A DNA stretch of 64,000 nt from NCBI GenBank assembly GCA_037143335.1, contig JBAWZA010000002.1, positions 62,001 to 126,000 on the forward strand, written 5' to 3'. The notes under the pieces were generated by a model. That model was not told where the DNA came from. It searched no databases and saw only the letters and a list, made by a program, of their open reading frames with translations. Position numbers and translations under genes: made by a program. Below, one piece after another: positions 59,766 through 64,000 of the stretch. Within the stretch, counting starts at the first letter, position 1. Every line of letters begins with the position of its first letter. Origin of the DNA: PALSA-1296 sp037143335 (GTDB taxonomy: Bacteria; Bacteroidota; Ignavibacteria; Palsa-1295).

Positions 59766-62105
59766 ATGAAATCACGCGGTCGCGTCTTCGGTATTTTACT
59801 CCTTCTGTACTCCCTCTCTGGTAGCACAGCATCGGCGCAATGGGTAAAGATCGCCCCAAATCGTATCGCGCCTTCTGGTATTGTTCCGAATCACTTCGGT
59901 GCCATACATTACAAAGCTGGTATCGTCTGGGCAGGGTGGCGCGATTTATGGTTCTCTGGCGATCTCGGTATTACTTGGCAACAATCATCACCTCCTATCC
60001 AGAATGATCTCATCACAGATATTTTCTTTTTTGATCGGACCAACGGTTTGATCTCAACAGTAACGCAAGGTGTGTTCTTAACGCGTAATGGCGGGCTGAG
60101 TTGGCAAAAAATTATTTCAAATCTCAATGGGGTCTTGAATGTAGCTTTTGGCCAATCAGCTCAAGAGATATTTGCGCTCTCATCGGATGGATTTTTCTAT
60201 GCTTCGGAAAACGGCGGTGCCAGTTGGAATAAAACACGACCAGGTGCCGATTTCGGAACGTGCTTCACTGTTGCGAAGGATTATGCAATCTATACTTCCA
60301 CCACACAATTTGACCCAGTAGGTGAAATTGCAACAATTTCACGATCAACTGATAAGGGACTAAGCTGGCAAATCAGAGCTGGTACACCGAGCGGTGATTC
60401 GTACTCAATAATTGCAGATTCATGCGACGAGCGAAAACTCCTTCTCGTTAGTGAAGCCCATGAGTCATCCGTATCGCCCGGTGACTTATCGCAAGTATTC
60501 GTCAGCTCTGATGGGGGTGACTCCTGGAAATCTACACTTGCACGGCATACGTATTTTCTCAGCGGTGGAGTTACATCGAATGCGAATGTCATATACCTAC
60601 CAGAACTTGATAGTAGTATTTATCGCTCGACAGATCATGGCGAGACATGGGCTACACTACTGGTGAGCGACAATACGAAGTTTGCATTCGACTCAAGGAA
60701 CGTCACAATCGTTGATGAGAACATTGTGTTCGCGCTTGATGACTTAGGTAGCATATGGAAAACAGTTAATAGTGGCGGTGACTCAGTTATTGTGCCACCG
60801 GGTAATGGGAATCTTTCCTTTCTGCCTGACACATTGTTTGCAAATACGATTGTATCGCCTTGCGATGATTCGGTGACCCAGTCGGTGCAGATCATTCGTG
60901 AATGCTTTGCACCTAACGTCGCTGATATCGCGATAGTCGGTGTCGGTGTTTTTGATTATGTTCTTCAATCGGCTGATCGAGATAAGGTCTCACTCTCCTA
61001 CCTTCCACATTCCTTCGGTGCAGAAGATGCGCTTATGATTTTTACGATGACGGACGGTGCTCATGATACAGTTTATCTCAAGGGGAAAGGCTCGCGAAAG
61101 CCATACCTACTTAGCATTCAGCCCGATACTCTTTTCCGTGGAGATAGTGCCTTTACTTGCGATAGCGTCTCGGCTCGGAAGATTTCGATTTCAGCGACCG
61201 GATGTCCTCTCCCAAGAGTAGTAGGGAAATCTGTTGTTGGAATAAACGCTTCTGATTACCGGATTATTTCTGCGCCTGACTCCATCCATGAAAAAGATTC
61301 TATCATCATCTCCCTCCATCCATCGGGGTATGGCGAGCGCAGCGCGAGTGTGGTATTGACATTGGATGATGGTGGTACCGTCACCGTTCCGCTTACGGGT
61401 TATGGTCTCGCACCGCTCCCGCTTCAAGTTGCGACAGCGGATGCGCACTCCGATACGTTGCTCGGTGGAACTGTGCAAATACCAATTACAATCACAGGTA
61501 TGCAAAAACCTGAGAATGTTTCCGCGGTTGTGCACTATGATACATCGTTACAATATCGTGGTACCTTTTCAGTTGCACTCTTACCCGTAAAACTTGATCT
61601 ACCGAATGAGCAATGGGTTGGTCGTTCGAAGATAGCCATCACGAATGCAAAGCCAGGTGTTGTCTTGGCGTATGCAACATTCGAAGTGTTTAACGATAGC
61701 ATCGTTAAACAGCATGTCTCTTTTGATTCGATCACCGTCACAACGGCGATACCGCCTTGTCGTTACGATGGCTTCGGAGTAGTACCAGCAGTGAGTGAAG
61801 TGTCTGCGATCGATGAGTGTGGTACGCTGATACTATCTCGTTTTATGCTCTACGGCGAGCAACCACAATTCCGCCTATCACCGAACCCGACGAGTGGAGG
61901 AGTAACTCTCTGCTCGCATGTGAACGTTGGGGATGTAACGCTGACAGTTACTGACATCCTCGGCACCGTAGTTGGGATATCGAATCTTGTACTCACGAAG
62001 GATATTCCATTTTCACTCTCACTCGGATTACCGAATGGCATCTATGATCTTCGCCTGCAATCCCGATATGGTTTAAGTAATCTTCGTGTTGTGGTTCAGC
62101 GGTAA
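59766..62105 (+). CDS. secreted propeller protein with two extra Ig-like domains, cohesin-like domain and T9SS tail
   Basis: A 779-residue paralogue of the preceding gene product. It has a signal peptide (1-27, ending ASAQ), a propeller (about 30-340, FSGDLGITWQQ, STDHGETWATL), then two Ig-like units of about 100 residues that resemble choice-of-anchor D modules (PDTLFANTIVSPCDDS and PDTLFRGDSAFTCDS starts). A cohesin-like domain (VQIPITITGM ... VHYDTSLQYRGTF) and T9SS tail (LSPNPTSGGVTLC ... VTDILGTVV) follow. The two Ig-like units are an insertion relative to the 58002 protein, so the pair differ by domain gain or loss. Confidence 0.82.
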   Translation: MKSRGRVFGILLLLYSLSGSTASAQWVKIAPNRIAPSGIVPNHFGAIHYKAGIVWAGWRDLWFSGDLGITWQQSSPPIQNDLITDIFFFDRTNGLISTVTQGVFLTRNGGLSWQKIISNLNGVLNVAFGQSAQEIFALSSDGFFYASENGGASWNKTRPGADFGTCFTVAKDYAIYTSTTQFDPVGEIATISRSTDKGLSWQIRAGTPSGDSYSIIADSCDERKLLLVSEAHESSVSPGDLSQVFVSSDGGDSWKSTLARHTYFLSGGVTSNANVIYLPELDSSIYRSTDHGETWATLLVSDNTKFAFDSRNVTIVDENIVFALDDLGSIWKTVNSGGDSVIVPPGNGNLSFLPDTLFANTIVSPCDDSVTQSVQIIRECFAPNVADIAIVGVGVFDYVLQSADRDKVSLSYLPHSFGAEDALMIFTMTDGAHDTVYLKGKGSRKPYLLSIQPDTLFRGDSAFTCDSVSARKISISATGCPLPRVVGKSVVGINASDYRIISAPDSIHEKDSIIISLHPSGYGERSASVVLTLDDGGTVTVPLTGYGLAPLPLQVATADAHSDTLLGGTVQIPITITGMQKPENVSAVVHYDTSLQYRGTFSVALLPVKLDLPNEQWVGRSKIAITNAKPGVVLAYATFEVFNDSIVKQHVSFDSITVTTAIPPCRYDGFGVVPAVSEVSAIDECGTLILSRFMLYGEQPQFRLSPNPTSGGVTLCSHVNVGDVTLTVTDILGTVVGISNLVLTKDIPFSLSLGLPNGIYDLRLQSRYGLSNLRVVVQR

Positions 62106-62196
62106 TTTCTGAATTCCGGGTAGTTGCTCTTTGATAGTTGCCGACAACTTATGATTTCCCCCGTCTGTTATACCTCCCTCATTATTTTTACGAGCC

Positions 62197-64000
62197 ATGT
62201 TCTTATTGTTATTCCGCCGAATACTTATTCTCGCATTACTCTTTTCAGTATCATCGCTGAGCGCTAAGGACGCTCCGCCGAAATATCCGCCATCACTTTA
62301 TAGTAGCTTGAAGTGGCGTTCAATAGGTCCATTCCGAGGAGGTCGTTGTCTCACTGTCTCAGGAGTAAAAGGTAAGCCACTACTCTATTATATGGGAGCG
62401 ACGGGGGGCGGTCTGTGGCGAACTGAAGACGGAGGCAATACGTGGTTCCCAATTTCGGATACAGCGTTTCATTCAGCCTCAGTCGGTGCACTTGCAGTTG
62501 CACCAAGTGATCCAAATATTATTTATGTTGGAATGGGTGAAGCAGCAATCCGTAATACGTGTGCAATGGGCGATGGGATGTATAAGTCCACCGATGCCGG
62601 CAAAACATGGAAGCATCTTGGACTTGAACGATCATTCTCCATTGCACGAATTGTCGTTCATCCTCAGCATCCTGAAATAGCTTACGCCGCAGTGCTCGGG
62701 CAAGTGTTCGGCAAGAATAAAGAGCGCGGAGTCTATCGCACAAGCGATGGTGGCTCCAGTTGGCAGCAAATTCTTTCGAAAGATGACTCGACCGGTGCGA
62801 TTGATATTAAGATGGACCCGAATAATCCGAGCACACTCTTTGCTTCGCTCTGGCATGCTAATCGTACAGCATGGTCACTCACTTCAGGTGGCGAGTCGAG
62901 TGGATTCTATAAATCCACCGACGCTGGGAACACATGGTCGTTGCTATCGCATAATCCAGGATTGCCGAAAGGCTTGCTTGGGAAGATATGCGTTGCAATA
63001 TCTCCAGTGAATTCGGATCGAGTATATGCAATGATTGAGAATGAACACTCTGGATTATATCGCTCGGATGACGGTGGAAAAAAATGGCAGCAACTTGATA
63101 CGAATAATAATCTGACACAACGTCCGTGGTATTTCAACCAAGTATTCTGTGATCCGAAAAATATTGATGTTGTCTATGTGATGAATGTAGAGTTCTGGAA
63201 ATCTGTCAATGGCGGAAGTTCATTTGGTAAAGTCGGACAAGAGCACGGGGATAATCATGATATGTGGATCAATCCTGAAGATCCAAATAATTTTATCATC
63301 GGTGATGACGGAAGTGCTGCAGTGACATATAATGCGGCAAGAACATGGTCGAAGGAAGCCTTACCGACTTCGCAATTTTATCATGTTAATTTGGATAATT
63401 ATTTTCCTTACAATGTTTATGGTGCACAACAAGATTGGGGTTCGATGCGAGTAGCATCACGAACAACAGGGGGAGACATCAGCACCCGTGATTGGTATGG
63501 GGTTGCCGGAGGCGAAGCAGGATATATCGTACCCGATCCAACCGATCCCGATTTGACGTACGGCGGTGAGTACGACGGAATTTTGAGCAAGTATCGAAAA
63601 TCAACAGATCAATATCAATTCATCAATCCGTATCCAGAATCTTCATTGGGCGATGGCGCATGCACGAGAAAGTATAGATTTCAATGGACATTCCCGATAT
63701 GTATTTCTCCATTCGATTCAAAAACTTTATACGTCACTTCGCAAGAAGTGCATAAGACCACGAATGGTGGACAAAGTTGGGAAATTATTTCACCCGACCT
63801 GACACGAAATGAGAGTGAGATGCAATGCTCCAGCGGAGGTCCGATTACAAAAGATAATACCGGTGCAGAAACCTACCCCGATATTTTTGCTTTCGCTCCT
63901 TCACCGCTAAAGCAAGGATTGCTTTGGGCTGGGACTGATGATGGATTGGTACACATCTCAACTGATGAGGGAAAACATTGGGCTCAGATTACACCACCCA
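62197..64000 (+). CDS. giant exported BNR/VPS10-like propeller protein, cut by the window end
   Basis: A frame from ATG 62197 that stays open to the window edge (601 codons seen). Signal peptide at residues 1-23 (ILALLFSVSSLSAKD). Asp-box repeats recur: TEDGGNTWFP, STDAGKTWKH, TSDGGSSWQQ, STDAGNTWSL, SDDGGKKWQQ. It is a paralogue of the protein at 35792-38857 (e.g. IVPDPTDPDLTYG versus WVQPDPNDPEIAYA). A signature near the start is KWRSIGPFRGGRC. Full-length relatives are near 1,050 residues, so about 450 are missing. Confidence 0.85.
   Translation, partial: MFLLLFRRILILALLFSVSSLSAKDAPPKYPPSLYSSLKWRSIGPFRGGRCLTVSGVKGKPLLYYMGATGGGLWRTEDGGNTWFPISDTAFHSASVGALAVAPSDPNIIYVGMGEAAIRNTCAMGDGMYKSTDAGKTWKHLGLERSFSIARIVVHPQHPEIAYAAVLGQVFGKNKERGVYRTSDGGSSWQQILSKDDSTGAIDIKMDPNNPSTLFASLWHANRTAWSLTSGGESSGFYKSTDAGNTWSLLSHNPGLPKGLLGKICVAISPVNSDRVYAMIENEHSGLYRSDDGGKKWQQLDTNNNLTQRPWYFNQVFCDPKNIDVVYVMNVEFWKSVNGGSSFGKVGQEHGDNHDMWINPEDPNNFIIGDDGSAAVTYNAARTWSKEALPTSQFYHVNLDNYFPYNVYGAQQDWGSMRVASRTTGGDISTRDWYGVAGGEAGYIVPDPTDPDLTYGGEYDGILSKYRKSTDQYQFINPYPESSLGDGACTRKYRFQWTFPICISPFDSKTLYVTSQEVHKTTNGGQSWEIISPDLTRNESEMQCSSGGPITKDNTGAETYPDIFAFAPSPLKQGLLWAGTDDGLVHISTDEGKHWAQITPP

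Noticed and set aside
1..64000. CRISPR array, insertion sequence, rRNA or tRNA
   Set aside because: No regularly spaced direct repeats, no transposase frame with terminal inverted repeats, and no cloverleaf or rRNA-like stretch was recognised by reading. A tRNA or Rfam scan would settle RNA genes.

Overview
The window is 64 kb of chromosome from an aerobic, Gram-negative member of the Bacteroidota/FCB group, plausibly the Kapabacteria-Ignavibacteria-Chlorobi side. The call rests on six proteins with type IX secretion (T9SS) C-terminal sorting domains, TAnnTTTG -7 promoter boxes, a PorE-like OmpA protein, Tat-exported Rieske proteins and an aa3-type oxidase cluster. The lineage is inferred from gene content; no rRNA or tRNA gene was recognised.

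1-22 kb is mostly core genome. It holds the tail of a complex I operon (nuoM, nuoN, rhodanese), 4-hydroxyphenylpyruvate dioxygenase, a dacB-GNAT-M16-M16 envelope cluster, two lipoproteins, a chromate transporter, CTP synthase, a SpoU rRNA methyltransferase, a TPR protein, a Rieske protein and DNA primase. A three-ORF accessory island (13.8-17.6 kb, minus strand) interrupts it: a membrane-anchored coiled-coil protein followed by a superfamily 1 helicase-nuclease. The helicase gene is split in frame by a single TAA.

22-31 kb is a respiratory block. On the minus strand, in transcription order, are a cupredoxin-like lipoprotein, ctaC, ctaD, ctaA, ctaB, a 44-codon membrane protein and ctaE. Beyond a convergent second Rieske gene come SCO, DUF420, DUF983 and a small CPMC membrane protein. 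These genes supply the terminal oxidase, its haem O/A synthesis and its copper insertion. 31-41 kb carries the squalene pair hpnC-hpnD, a TlpA-type thioredoxin lipid- or envelope-associated protein, a zinc-ribbon protein, a tRNA-dihydrouridine synthase whose start codon is problematic, a giant BNR propeller protein, a LolA-like protein and a MacB-type permease.

41-64 kb is a secretome region. Three large tandem paralogues on the minus strand share an unrecognised N-terminal domain and carry two or five copies of an aligned repeat before the T9SS tail. An outer-membrane barrel protein and a PorE-like OmpA protein follow. Then come further propeller proteins with T9SS tails, two of which have cohesin-like modules, a VWA protein, and a second giant BNR protein cut by the window end.

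The items most worth follow-up are the interrupted helicase-nuclease with its coiled-coil partner and the repeat-variable T9SS trio. No CRISPR array, insertion sequence, rRNA or tRNA was seen, and no gap between genes exceeds 300 bases.
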